Assembly (NCBI GenBank): GCA_903831335.1
Contig: CAIKXH010000015.1
Span: 1 to 20,914 of the forward strand
Origin: Candidatus Uhrbacteria bacterium
GTDB taxonomy: Bacteria; Patescibacteriota; Patescibacteriia; UBA9934; GWF2-40-263
Direction of reading: 5' to 3'
Length of the DNA stretch: 20,914 nucleotides
Under the pieces are notes generated by a model. The model saw only the letters and a list, made by a program, of their open reading frames with translations. It was not told the origin of the DNA and ran no database searches. The translations under genes were made by a program, and so were the position numbers. This document shows positions 1 to 6,176 of the stretch, one piece after another (position 1 is the first letter of the stretch; the number at the start of each line of letters is the position of its first letter).

Positions 1-195
1 CCCCTCGAGTTTATTTTGATTGAAACAGATTCTCCTTATTTGGCGCCAGTTCCGTTTAGAGGAAAGCGCAATGAACCAAGCTACGTAAAATTTGTTGCAG
101 AAAAGATTGCAGAAATAAAACAGATTTCTGTTTCAGAGGTAGAAAAGATCACCACAGAAAATGCGAAACGACTATTTCGGTTACCGGTCGCATAA
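1..195 (+). CDS. tatD: TatD-family metal-dependent deoxyribonuclease, C-terminal fragment (5' end outside window)
   Basis: Frame 1 is open from the first base to the TAA at 193-195 and gives the last 64 residues of a protein whose start lies outside the window. The fragment reads [19 protein letters not shown] and ends with a [12 protein letters not shown] segment. Both are hallmarks of the C-terminal part of the TatD/YcfH metal-dependent hydrolases: the ETDSPYL aspartate belongs to the metal-binding active site of the TIM-barrel, and the P-x-RGK-x-NEP loop follows it. Family members are 3'-5' exonucleases or DNases of the cytoplasm; the substrate here cannot be known from the fragment. The next gene on this strand starts only at 2125, and a hairpin overlaps the stop codon, so this is probably the last gene of its transcript. 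The family call is secure; the in vivo role is not. Confidence 0.9.
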   Translation, partial: PLEFILIETDSPYLAPVPFRGKRNEPSYVKFVAEKIAEIKQISVSEVEKITTENAKRLFRLPVA

Positions 196-215
196 AACAC
201 CTGGATGGGTGTTTT
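194..215 (+). terminator. Intrinsic terminator after tatD
   Basis: AAAACACC at 194-201 pairs perfectly with GGTGTTTT at 208-215 around a 6-base loop. The last T's of the stem and the following ATT serve as a weak U-tract. It overlaps the tatD stop codon. Confidence 0.65.
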
Positions 216-222
216 ATTGTAT

Positions 223-249
223 AAAAAAACTCGAGATGAATCTCGAGTT
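223..249 (-). terminator. Intrinsic terminator of the repeat-protein gene
   Basis: A 9-bp perfect stem (228-236 with 241-249) closes a TGAA loop. On the minus strand it is followed by seven T's (complement of 223-229). It overlaps the stop codon of the minus-strand gene by two bases and faces the tatD terminator, so the two converging transcripts end back to back within about 55 bp. Confidence 0.8.
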
Positions 250-1897
250 ATGAGTTGGAGTACATGTGTTTGTACTCTGGTGATTTCGGATTTGCGCCCA
301 TGCGTAGAACGCGGATTACGGTGAGCATGTAGTCCCCAAATAGGACGAGTTCTTTTCCAGAACTTCCTTCCTTGTGCTCACGCATTCGTTGTTGCCAGCG
401 ATCCAGGCTTTCCATACCGTCCATTCGAACAGCAAGGTCTGAGCTCTTCATATTCTCGAACGCAAGTTCGATACGTGTGCGAGCTGTGTCCCAATAGGGA
501 TTGGACATGACTTTGCGTGCCCATTCCGGTGGCGATACTTTTGGTTTGAACTTGACCTCAAGTATCGGGGTGGGTTCTAGCGGAGGTCCGTCCATTGGAT
601 CCGTCTCGGGCTTCTGACCAGTATCCATCAGCAAACCGAGCAACAGCCTGAGGTACTCGATGTGAGATTCTGACAGGTCTGGCCTTGTTCTGCTGTTGAT
701 CGCCTCAATGTAGCCTTCTCGGTCCTCTGCGAACAAACGCATTTGCTCGACTGTCTCTTGCGGCAGCACAAGGGTGTCGCCAGGTTCAGGACGGAATCGA
801 GCCCCAATTGCTTCAGCGTGGCGTTTCAAATGCGATGTTGACGACTTGTCGAAAAGGCAGCTCAATGCGATCTGCCGATCATTAGGCATCTGGAGCGTGC
901 TGAGTAGCAACTTCAGGTGCTCAATATGGTATTCGGAAAGGTCTGGTCGTGTTTTTTTGCTGATCGACTCAATGTATCCTGTTCGATTCTCGGTGAACAA
1001 ACGCATTTGCTCAATCACATGGGGTGACAGAACGAGTGAGTCATTCTTTTCGGGCTGGAATCGATTTCCAATTGCTTCAATGTGATGTTTCAGAGGGTGT
1101 ACTGAAGACCTTTCGAAAAGGCAATACAGTGCAACCTGTCGAACATCAACAACAAGGAGCAAACCGAGCAACAACTTGAGGTACTCGATGTGAGGTTCGG
1201 AAAGGTCTGGCCTCGTTTTCCCGTTGATCGCCCCAATGTATCCTTCTCGATCCTTTGTGAACAAACGCATTTGCTCGACTGTCTCATGCGGCAGAACAAG
1301 AGTGTCGCCAGGTTCAGGACGGAACCTGATTCCAATGTCAACAACATCCTTCTTCAGATGCGATTTTGATGACTTGTCGAAGAGATGACTCAGTGCGACT
1401 TGTCGATCGTCTGGTTCTGGTTTTGTGACAGCCGGTGGGGAATCGAGCTCTTTTGTTGGAATGGGTTTTGGTGGACTATGAGGTTTGGCAGGCTTTGGTT
1501 TGGGAACCTTTGCCTTATCATCTTCGCCATCCACACTCAAATCACTCAGGTCTGGAGCTTTCTCTTTTGTGGCTGATGCTCCTGGTGTGGTTGCTTCTTT
1601 TTTGTCTACTTGTGCAGGCACAGGATCATCGCTAGGCATTGCATCTTCCGGGACTCCGAGGAGTCTCTGAAGAAACACCTTTTGACGCGTGATGACATTC
1701 ATTTGCTCAATGTAGGCCAGATGGTCCTTTGACCAGGCCTTGAAATTGTTGAATGCTCCCGCGTTCAACTGGAAGAGTTTGTCTTCTTCGCCTTTCTTGA
1801 TCTTGGGGGCTTTTCTGAGTTCTGCAAGGTGTTCTTCTGACGGAACCCCTTCAGGGCTGAAAAGACCGACGATTGCATGGGATCTCTTGGTGTCCAT
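248..1897 (-). CDS. Orphan protein with three 88-residue tandem repeats
   Basis: I do not recognise this 549-residue protein. The ATG at 1897 is chosen because AGGAGG lies 4 bases upstream (1902-1907) and a promoter sits just above it; a longer in-frame start at 1969 would lie upstream of the promoter. Layout: residues 7-82 are a diverged copy of the repeat unit (LF near the start, HLAYIE in the middle, LQRLLG at the end). Residues 83-163 are a low-complexity linker rich in Pro, Lys and Asp. Three tandem repeats begin at Arg165, Arg253 and Arg341, exactly 88 residues apart. A separate C-terminal domain (about 445-549) is rich in Met, Arg and Trp. Typical repeat landmarks are RQ-x-AL, EQMRLF, GYI, TRPDLSE and HIEYL-x-LLL. 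There is no signal peptide or membrane segment, so it is probably cytoplasmic. G+C is visibly higher than in the ATP synthase genes. Function unknown; repeated helical domains suggest a binding or scaffold role (inference). Confidence 0.8.
   Translation of the reverse strand: MDTKRSHAIVGLFSPEGVPSEEHLAELRKAPKIKKGEEDKLFQLNAGAFNNFKAWSKDHLAYIEQMNVITRQKVFLQRLLGVPEDAMPSDDPVPAQVDKKEATTPGASATKEKAPDLSDLSVDGEDDKAKVPKPKPAKPHSPPKPIPTKELDSPPAVTKPEPDDRQVALSHLFDKSSKSHLKKDVVDIGIRFRPEPGDTLVLPHETVEQMRLFTKDREGYIGAINGKTRPDLSEPHIEYLKLLLGLLLVVDVRQVALYCLFERSSVHPLKHHIEAIGNRFQPEKNDSLVLSPHVIEQMRLFTENRTGYIESISKKTRPDLSEYHIEHLKLLLSTLQMPNDRQIALSCLFDKSSTSHLKRHAEAIGARFRPEPGDTLVLPQETVEQMRLFAEDREGYIEAINSRTRPDLSESHIEYLRLLLGLLMDTGQKPETDPMDGPPLEPTPILEVKFKPKVSPPEWARKVMSNPYWDTARTRIELAFENMKSSDLAVRMDGMESLDRWQQRMREHKEGSSGKELVLFGDYMLTVIRVLRMGANPKSPEYKHMYSNS
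629..1405 (-). repeat. Three tandem 264-bp coding repeats
   Basis: The units run, on the minus strand, from 1405, 1141 and 877, each 264 bp (88 codons) apart; the third is trimmed at about 629. Copies 1 and 3 are the most alike: both contain FRPEPGDTLVLP and both end with LLLGLL. Copy 2 has diverged (FQPEKNDSLVLS). This order suggests an older duplication followed by a later copy or gene conversion between the outer units. Confidence 0.9.
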
Positions 1898-1925
1898 GGT
1901 TCCTCCTGATTGAATTGGACACAAA

Positions 1926-1954
1926 TATTTATCATGATTTTTGCAATTTGTCAA
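1926..1954 (-). promoter_or_regulatory. Sigma70-type promoter of the repeat-protein gene
   Basis: On the minus strand a perfect TTGACA (complement of 1949-1954) is followed after 17 bases by TAAATA (complement of 1926-1931), 3 of 6 matches to the -10 consensus. The implied leader is about 20 bases and carries the AGGAGG site. Confidence 0.55.
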
Positions 1955-2034
1955 GGAAAATTTACGCAATACACGATAAATTCATTTATGGAATCATAGC
2001 TTTTGTCATCTTTCATCAACAATGTCATAAACCA

Positions 2035-2063
2035 TTGACATTATCGATTTTTATTGCTACTCT
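2035..2063 (+). promoter_or_regulatory. Sigma70-type promoter of the 516-residue orphan gene
   Basis: A perfect TTGACA at 2035-2040 is followed after 17 bases by TACTCT at 2058-2063 (3 of 6 matches). It shares the AT-rich 227-bp divergent intergenic region with the minus-strand promoter; the two -35 boxes are about 80 bp apart. Confidence 0.5.
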
Positions 2064-2069
2064 CATCCT

Positions 2070-2097
2070 CTGGTTTCCAGCGCTGACAAGGTGTCAG
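2070..2097 (+). promoter_or_regulatory. Two small stem-loops in the mRNA leader
   Basis: CTGG-TTT-CCAG (2070-2080) lies at the predicted transcript start. CTGACA-AGG-TGTCAG (2083-2097) follows directly. Both stems are perfect, and both precede the ribosome-binding site at 2114-2119. Such 5' stems can protect mRNA ends; that role is inference. Confidence 0.4.
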
Positions 2098-2124
2098 TGG
2101 GTCGGTCTTTCACAGGAGGAAGTC

Positions 2125-3675
2125 ATGACAGAGTCTACAGCTATCGTTCAAAGCCCGCGTGTAGCTTATATGCGGGCACTCAAGAACAATTTGGTCTGGA
2201 TCGCCTCGATCACGGATCAAAGTCGGAACGAAATGCAAGAGAAGGTCGATCGCATGCTCGATCGACTCGTGACCGAGTACGGCAATGGAGAGATGCCGCT
2301 TGTCGTGAATGTCACGTTCAAGCCCATCAAGTCTCGGAATGGAACCGGCATCGTCATTGACGACATGCGCGTAAGCATTCCGGATCCGAAAGGGTCTCAC
2401 AAGACGATTGACGTTCCTGCTCGCGCCCATCTTGTGGTGGACGGGAAGGGGAGCAATTTGCCCTACTTCGGTGTTCAGCAATACACAACTGGCGAAGGGG
2501 TGGTGAAGTACAAGGCTGTGGCAAAGACGCATTGGTGCATGGTGCTCGAACCACGCACACCGCGTGATCGCTACTATCGGCTCTTGCCGCTGGCGCTTGG
2601 AACTCATGCGCTCACACGCTGGAACAACATCGCGTTGAACAAGCGTGCAGTTGCACAGCCGGATCAGATGGCGTCGCTTGACCAAGAGTGGCCGATCATC
2701 GAGCCGTTCGATCACTGCCTCGAGCTTCCGGATCGGTTCCGTGATCGAGATTTGCGGAGACTCAACCTGTGTCTCGAGTTCAAGCCTCTGTGCTATGAGC
2801 CGTGTAGACCGGAGGATCCGAAGTCGGAGAACAAGTACGGAAGCATCCTCGGTCAGACGATCGTGGATCAGTCGGACGGCGCAGAGGTTCGTGTGCCCGC
2901 CCCCGATCAGGAAGACGCAGAAGGCAACGCCTGCTTCGGCAAGCACGTCTTCCGCATCTTCTCTATCACCGAAACCTCGATTCGTGTTTTGTGGGAAGGT
3001 GCCGTCGGAATCGCGAAGATTCAGCGGCAAGAAACCATGAAGTTCGAAAAGCCTGGAATGAATGGCTATCAGGCGCTGGGTCTGAAGCAGGTCGAAGTGA
3101 ATCCGCTTGAAGTGTATGAGTATGCGCTCAAGCTCGCCGCAGACCCTTTGGATGACAAGAATATCTTGTACGTGTACGCGCGCAATACGGAAGAAATTCT
3201 GGAAGATTGGCAGTTGCGTGAAATCAGGCTCATGATGAAGACTCTTGCGATGAATGCGGCATATCAATTGCAGCATGAGATCCAAGAGGTCAGGAGGGAG
3301 ATGCTCTCTCGATACTCGACCGCGGTGTTGCCGACATTCCAGGAAGTCCTTGGAGGAAAGAGCTTCGCCAAAGTCTGGTTCGCAGAAAGTGGCGATGATG
3401 ACGTGATTGCGCATCGGATCGCGGATGACATCGAAAGTGAGTTCCGTTGGGATTCGTGGTTGCACACACGTGTTCGCCTCGAAGTCCTGCGCATGATTGC
3501 GAGCAAGGAGGGCATTCAGCCTCCTGAGTCGGAAGAAGAAGAGACTGTGCCGGAATCCACGGATTCTCAGGTGGCCGAGTCGACCACTCCTGAGAAGAAG
3601 GTGAAGAAACCGCGTGCACTGCGACCCAAGAAGATCCGACCGAATCTCCGGCGGGACAACCCGCTCCCTAGCTGA
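2125..3675 (+). CDS. Orphan 516-residue protein with charged C-terminal tail
   Basis: I do not recognise a family. The ATG at 2125 is chosen because AGGAGG (2114-2119) lies 5 bases upstream, and because the longer open frame back to 1873 would run through the promoter. The predicted protein is soluble: no signal peptide and no membrane segment. The N-terminal 60 or so residues are helical and charged. The middle (about 60-330) looks mixed alpha/beta with several Cys (for example LCYEPCRP), and has no recognisable nucleotide-binding or catalytic motif. Residues about 330-460 look helical (LREIRLMMKTLAMNAAYQL). The last 55 residues are a low-complexity tail, first acidic (SEEEE) then strongly basic (KKVKKPRALRPKKIRPNLRR), as in some nucleic-acid-binding proteins. 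One sampled line (2701-2760) has 35 of 60 G+C, against 24 of 60 in atpD (9061-9120). It diverges from the repeat-protein gene and shares its promoter and ribosome-site style, so the pair may work together (inference). Confidence 0.8.
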   Translation: MTESTAIVQSPRVAYMRALKNNLVWIASITDQSRNEMQEKVDRMLDRLVTEYGNGEMPLVVNVTFKPIKSRNGTGIVIDDMRVSIPDPKGSHKTIDVPARAHLVVDGKGSNLPYFGVQQYTTGEGVVKYKAVAKTHWCMVLEPRTPRDRYYRLLPLALGTHALTRWNNIALNKRAVAQPDQMASLDQEWPIIEPFDHCLELPDRFRDRDLRRLNLCLEFKPLCYEPCRPEDPKSENKYGSILGQTIVDQSDGAEVRVPAPDQEDAEGNACFGKHVFRIFSITETSIRVLWEGAVGIAKIQRQETMKFEKPGMNGYQALGLKQVEVNPLEVYEYALKLAADPLDDKNILYVYARNTEEILEDWQLREIRLMMKTLAMNAAYQLQHEIQEVRREMLSRYSTAVLPTFQEVLGGKSFAKVWFAESGDDDVIAHRIADDIESEFRWDSWLHTRVRLEVLRMIASKEGIQPPESEEEETVPESTDSQVAESTTPEKKVKKPRALRPKKIRPNLRRDNPLPS

Positions 3676-3697
3676 TCTATAAACGATCAGTTTTTTT
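3672..3697 (+). terminator. Intrinsic terminator after the 516-residue orphan gene
   Basis: CTGATC (3672-3677) pairs with GATCAG (3685-3690) around a 7-base loop and is followed by seven T's (3691-3697). It overlaps the TGA stop. Confidence 0.85.
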
Positions 3698-3716
3698 ATT
3701 CAAATATTCAATTCGA

Positions 3717-3745
3717 TTGACCCAATTTCAAAAAGCCTATACACT
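3717..3745 (+). promoter_or_regulatory. Promoter of the ATP synthase operon
   Basis: TTGACC (3717-3722), 17-base spacer, TACACT (3740-3745, 4 of 6 matches). The predicted transcript start (about 3752) is only about 7 bases before the ATG at 3759, so the operon mRNA would be almost leaderless. The box sits between the upstream terminator and the first gene. Confidence 0.6.
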
Positions 3746-3758
3746 ATCGGCGTCTTTT

Positions 3759-4013
3759 ATGAATACTGACGCTGCATATTATCGTCTTGCCATCAGAATT
3801 TTCGCCGATTTTAGCGGATCTATTGCGGTTCCTGCCGTTTTCGCTGCCCTGATCGGGAAGTGGCTTGATGAGAAATATGGGACAGAGCCAAAATTTCTTG
3901 CTTTATTCCTCTTGCTTGCGCTTTTGTCCACAGCCTGGATCGTGGTAAAAAAGGCGAAACGCTATCAAAAGGAATATGATGCTTTGAACAAAAAAGCATC
4001 AAGTGGGAAGTAG
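3759..4013 (+). CDS. atpI: AtpI/AtpZ-like F1Fo ATP synthase accessory protein
   Basis: An 84-residue protein with two membrane segments (about 16-34 and 45-62) separated by a LIGKWLDEKYGTEPKF loop, then a basic tail. This is the pattern of the small ATPase_gene1 (AtpZ/AtpI) family found at the head of ATP synthase operons. Family members are linked to c-ring assembly and to Mg2+ or Ca2+ supply; which applies here is unknown. I use the ATG at 3759. An in-frame TTG at 3717 would add 14 residues, but that TTG is the start of the predicted -35 box. There is no Shine-Dalgarno sequence. atpB follows after 51 bases. Confidence 0.8.
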   Translation: MNTDAAYYRLAIRIFADFSGSIAVPAVFAALIGKWLDEKYGTEPKFLALFLLLALLSTAWIVVKKAKRYQKEYDALNKKASSGK

Positions 4014-4064
4014 AGGCCTTCCTGTTACTCTAACCACAAAACACCAACGTCTAATTTCTTTCCT

Positions 4065-4904
4065 ATGGAACTTGTTATCCCACCTGCTGCGGCCGAATCC
4101 CTATTTCATGTGGGTCATTTTCCGATCACAAACTCAATGATCAATGGCTGGATTGCTGTTGTTTTTTTTGTGGTGATCGCCCTTATTTTGCGAACGAAGA
4201 AAAATATTGTTCCAAAAGGAATTCAAAATCTTGCGGAAGGTTTGGTTGAATTCATGTTGTCAGAAATACAAAAAGTGACAGGTGATACAAAACGATCAAG
4301 ACAATTTCTTCCCATCGTCGGAACATTATTTCTATTCATTCTCTTTTCAAACTGGATTGGATTGTTCCCAGGAACTGGATCGATCGGCATTTGGGAAACA
4401 AAAGAGGGGGTAAAGGAACTCGTTCCGCTTCTACGTCCAGCTGCATCTGATTTGAATTTTACGTTAGCGATCGCTGTTTTTGCGGTTGTGACATCACACT
4501 TGATCGGCCTTACCTCTGTTGGTTTCATGAATCACGTCAGTAAATTTTTCAATCTGCGTGGAGTTTGGAGATCAATAAAAAAAGGACCAATTGCGATTGT
4601 TGTTGCAGTCATTGAATTTGGAGTCGGTCTTATTGAGGCGGTAAGTGAACTTGCAAAAGTTGTTTCCCTTTCTCTTCGTTTATTCGGAAACGTATTTGCT
4701 GGAGAGGTTCTCATGACCGTCATGCTCGGACTTTTTTCTGTGTTTTTGCCAATCCCATTTATTTTCCTTGAAGTATTGGTTGGAGTCATTCAAGCAACCG
4801 TTTTTTCCATGTTAACACTTGCATATCTTACGGTTGCGACAACTTCTCATGATGATCATGAAGAAGAACACGCAGCGGAAGCAACAGAGACGGTTCATGC
4901 GTAA
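4065..4904 (+). CDS. atpB: F1Fo ATP synthase subunit a
   Basis: A 279-residue integral membrane protein that forms the proton half-channels beside the c-ring. The key arginine is Arg205, in the SLSLRLFGNVFAGE segment that marks the family. FSNWIGLFPGTGSI (about 94-107) is also typical. Several hydrophobic segments are visible (about 27-43, 84-101, 131-149, 175-195, 211-235 and 238-262). The last 16 residues are rich in His and Glu (DDHEEEHAAEAT) and probably cytoplasmic. No Shine-Dalgarno precedes the ATG; the upstream bases are a pyrimidine-rich TTTCTTTCCT. Length is somewhat above the usual 240-270, owing to the N-terminal extension and the charged tail. Confidence 0.97.
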   Translation: MELVIPPAAAESLFHVGHFPITNSMINGWIAVVFFVVIALILRTKKNIVPKGIQNLAEGLVEFMLSEIQKVTGDTKRSRQFLPIVGTLFLFILFSNWIGLFPGTGSIGIWETKEGVKELVPLLRPAASDLNFTLAIAVFAVVTSHLIGLTSVGFMNHVSKFFNLRGVWRSIKKGPIAIVVAVIEFGVGLIEAVSELAKVVSLSLRLFGNVFAGEVLMTVMLGLFSVFLPIPFIFLEVLVGVIQATVFSMLTLAYLTVATTSHDDHEEEHAAEATETVHA

Positions 4905-4991
4905 TTTTACGCGGAACACGGCTTGTTGAATCGTTCGACAAGTGGTGTTCATCGTGAAACGATGGAGTCATTAACTCATTTATTTATACAT

Positions 4992-5210
4992 ATGGATGCA
5001 GAAAGCGTCGTTACACTCACCAAGGGTTTGACCATTGCGTTGGGTGGATTTGGACCAGCGATTGGTATCGCGATCATCGGTTCTAAAGCTATGGAAGCGA
5101 TTGGTCGCAATCCAGAAGCAGCAGGAAAATTGTTCGTGCCAATGCTTCTCGGAATGGCTTTTGCTGAAGCGGTTGCTATTTACGCTCTTGTTGTTTCGTT
5201 TACCCTCTAA
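4992..5210 (+). CDS. atpE: F1Fo ATP synthase subunit c (proton type)
   Basis: A 72-residue hairpin of two membrane helices joined by the polar loop GRNPEAAGK (38-46). The ion-binding carboxylate is Glu59 in AFAEAVAIY. The Na+-type signature (Gln in helix 1, then E-S-T in helix 2) is absent: helix 1 has GPAIGIA where Na+ enzymes have Q, and Glu59 is followed by Ala-Val. I therefore predict proton coupling. The start at 4992 gives MDAESVV, a standard c-subunit N-terminus; in-frame starts at 4962 and 4923 would add 10 or 23 atypical residues. A stem-loop separates it from atpF, as might suit the c subunit's higher stoichiometry. Confidence 0.95.
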   Translation: MDAESVVTLTKGLTIALGGFGPAIGIAIIGSKAMEAIGRNPEAAGKLFVPMLLGMAFAEAVAIYALVVSFTL

Positions 5211-5265
5211 ACAACAATAGACGCAGGGTCGTTGATTTATCGACGATCTTCGTTGTTTGTTGTTT
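5209..5265 (+). promoter_or_regulatory. Stem-loop between atpE and atpF
   Basis: Outer arms AAACAACAA (5209-5217) and TTGTTGTTT (5257-5265) pair perfectly over 9 bp. An inner stem (5227-5235 with 5240-5248, two G-U pairs) closes a TTTA loop. A T-rich run follows up to the atpF start. This could stabilise the atpE mRNA end or partly attenuate the downstream genes (inference). Confidence 0.5.
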
Positions 5266-5280
5266 ATCATTTTCATTTTT

Positions 5281-5784
5281 ATGACTGAACCAACCGGAAT
5301 CGCGACTCTTGGAATCAATTTGAATATTTTCATTGCTCAACTCATCAACTTTGTGGTTGTGTTGTTGGTTTTATGGAAATTCGCTTACGGACCTATTGTA
5401 AAAATGCTTGATGAACGATCAAAAAAGATTGAAGACAGTATTAAGCTGTCTGATGAAGTGAATACACGAGTCAAAAAACTAGAGGTGGAACAAAAGGAAG
5501 TCATTGCTTCTGCAAAACAAGAAGCCATGCTTATTCTTGAAGCTGCAAGAAATGATGCAGAAACACGTAAACAAGAATTACTCGCCACAGCAAAGAAAGA
5601 GGTGGAGCGTGTTGTGCAGCAAGGAAAGGAACAACTCAAGGCAGAGAAAACGCAAATGATTCAAGAAGTAAAGACAGAACTGGTTGGAATCGTTGTTGCT
5701 GCCACAAAAAAGATTTTGGAATCAGAAGTAGATGAAAAGACTTCACACAAAATTGCTTCAGATGTGATTGAAAAAATGTCTTAA
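5281..5784 (+). CDS. atpF: F1Fo ATP synthase subunit b
   Basis: 167 residues. One N-terminal membrane segment (about 16-36, IAQLINFVVVLLVLWKF) is followed by a long, highly charged, Ala/Glu/Lys-rich coiled coil that forms the peripheral stalk. The segment ILEAARNDAETRKQELLATA is typical. The start at 5281 gives MTEPTGIATLGIN, which fits family N-termini; an in-frame ATG at 5257 would add eight hydrophobic residues encoded by the 3' part of the preceding stem-loop. Only one b gene is present, so the stalk is predicted to be a homodimer. No Shine-Dalgarno is visible. Confidence 0.95.
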   Translation: MTEPTGIATLGINLNIFIAQLINFVVVLLVLWKFAYGPIVKMLDERSKKIEDSIKLSDEVNTRVKKLEVEQKEVIASAKQEAMLILEAARNDAETRKQELLATAKKEVERVVQQGKEQLKAEKTQMIQEVKTELVGIVVAATKKILESEVDEKTSHKIASDVIEKMS

Positions 5785-5788
5785 GCGT

Positions 5789-6172
5789 ATGAAACTTACG
5801 AATAAACAATTAGCAACCGTCTTCATTGATTCGGTTCAGAATGTTACGGAGCACGAACTCAATGAATTATCAAAAGTGTTCATCGAATTTCTCAGAACAA
5901 GAGGTGAACTCAAAAGATTGAAAGATATTGTTCGCTCCATTGATCAGATTTGGATAGAAAGGCATGGAATGGCAACACTTACCATTCAGAGTGCGCATCC
6001 GCTCACTGCAGTATTGAGAAATTCTGTTGTAAAACTCGCGGCAGGCGCAGAGGTGAGAGAAGTGGTTGATCCAACACTTATCGGCGGGGCAAGACTTCGT
6101 ATAGATGAACGGATTATTGATGGTTCACTTAAAGGCGCGCTTGATCAACTCACTGTGACGTTATCGAAATAA
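5789..6172 (+). CDS. atpH: F1Fo ATP synthase subunit delta, short form
   Basis: 127 residues, compared with about 175-180 for typical delta/OSCP subunits. The C-terminal half is recognisable: an [11 protein letters not shown] strand, then [20 protein letters not shown], matching the family's 'D-x-x-L-I-G-G' and 'DGS' landmarks. The N-terminal helical domain that caps the F1 alpha subunits is shortened to about 55 residues. The start at 5789 lies just after the atpF stop. A start at 5768 would overlap atpF by 17 bases and is less likely. Its place between atpF and atpA is canonical and supports the call. Confidence 0.88.
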   Translation: MKLTNKQLATVFIDSVQNVTEHELNELSKVFIEFLRTRGELKRLKDIVRSIDQIWIERHGMATLTIQSAHPLTAVLRNSVVKLAAGAEVREVVDPTLIGGARLRIDERIIDGSLKGALDQLTVTLSK

Positions 6173-6176
6173 TTTT

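Noticed and set aside
629..1405. CRISPR array or mobile-element explanation for the 264-bp repeats
   Set aside because: The repeats are long, in frame, contiguous without spacers and encode the same protein domain.
2110..3465. A 451-codon open frame on the minus strand, antisense to the 516-residue orphan gene
   Set aside because: It lacks a ribosome-binding site and promoter, its product is rich in Arg, His and Cys in a way typical of reverse-frame translation of GC-rich coding DNA, and the plus-strand gene has a promoter, ribosome site and terminator.
3717..3758. TTG start for atpI that would add 14 residues
   Set aside because: The TTG is the first half of the predicted -35 box TTGACC; the ATG at 3759 gives a family-like N-terminus.
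4923..4991. Longer N-terminus for the c subunit
   Set aside because: It would add a 10- or 23-residue polar/aromatic extension not seen in c subunits; MDAESVV at 4992 is typical.
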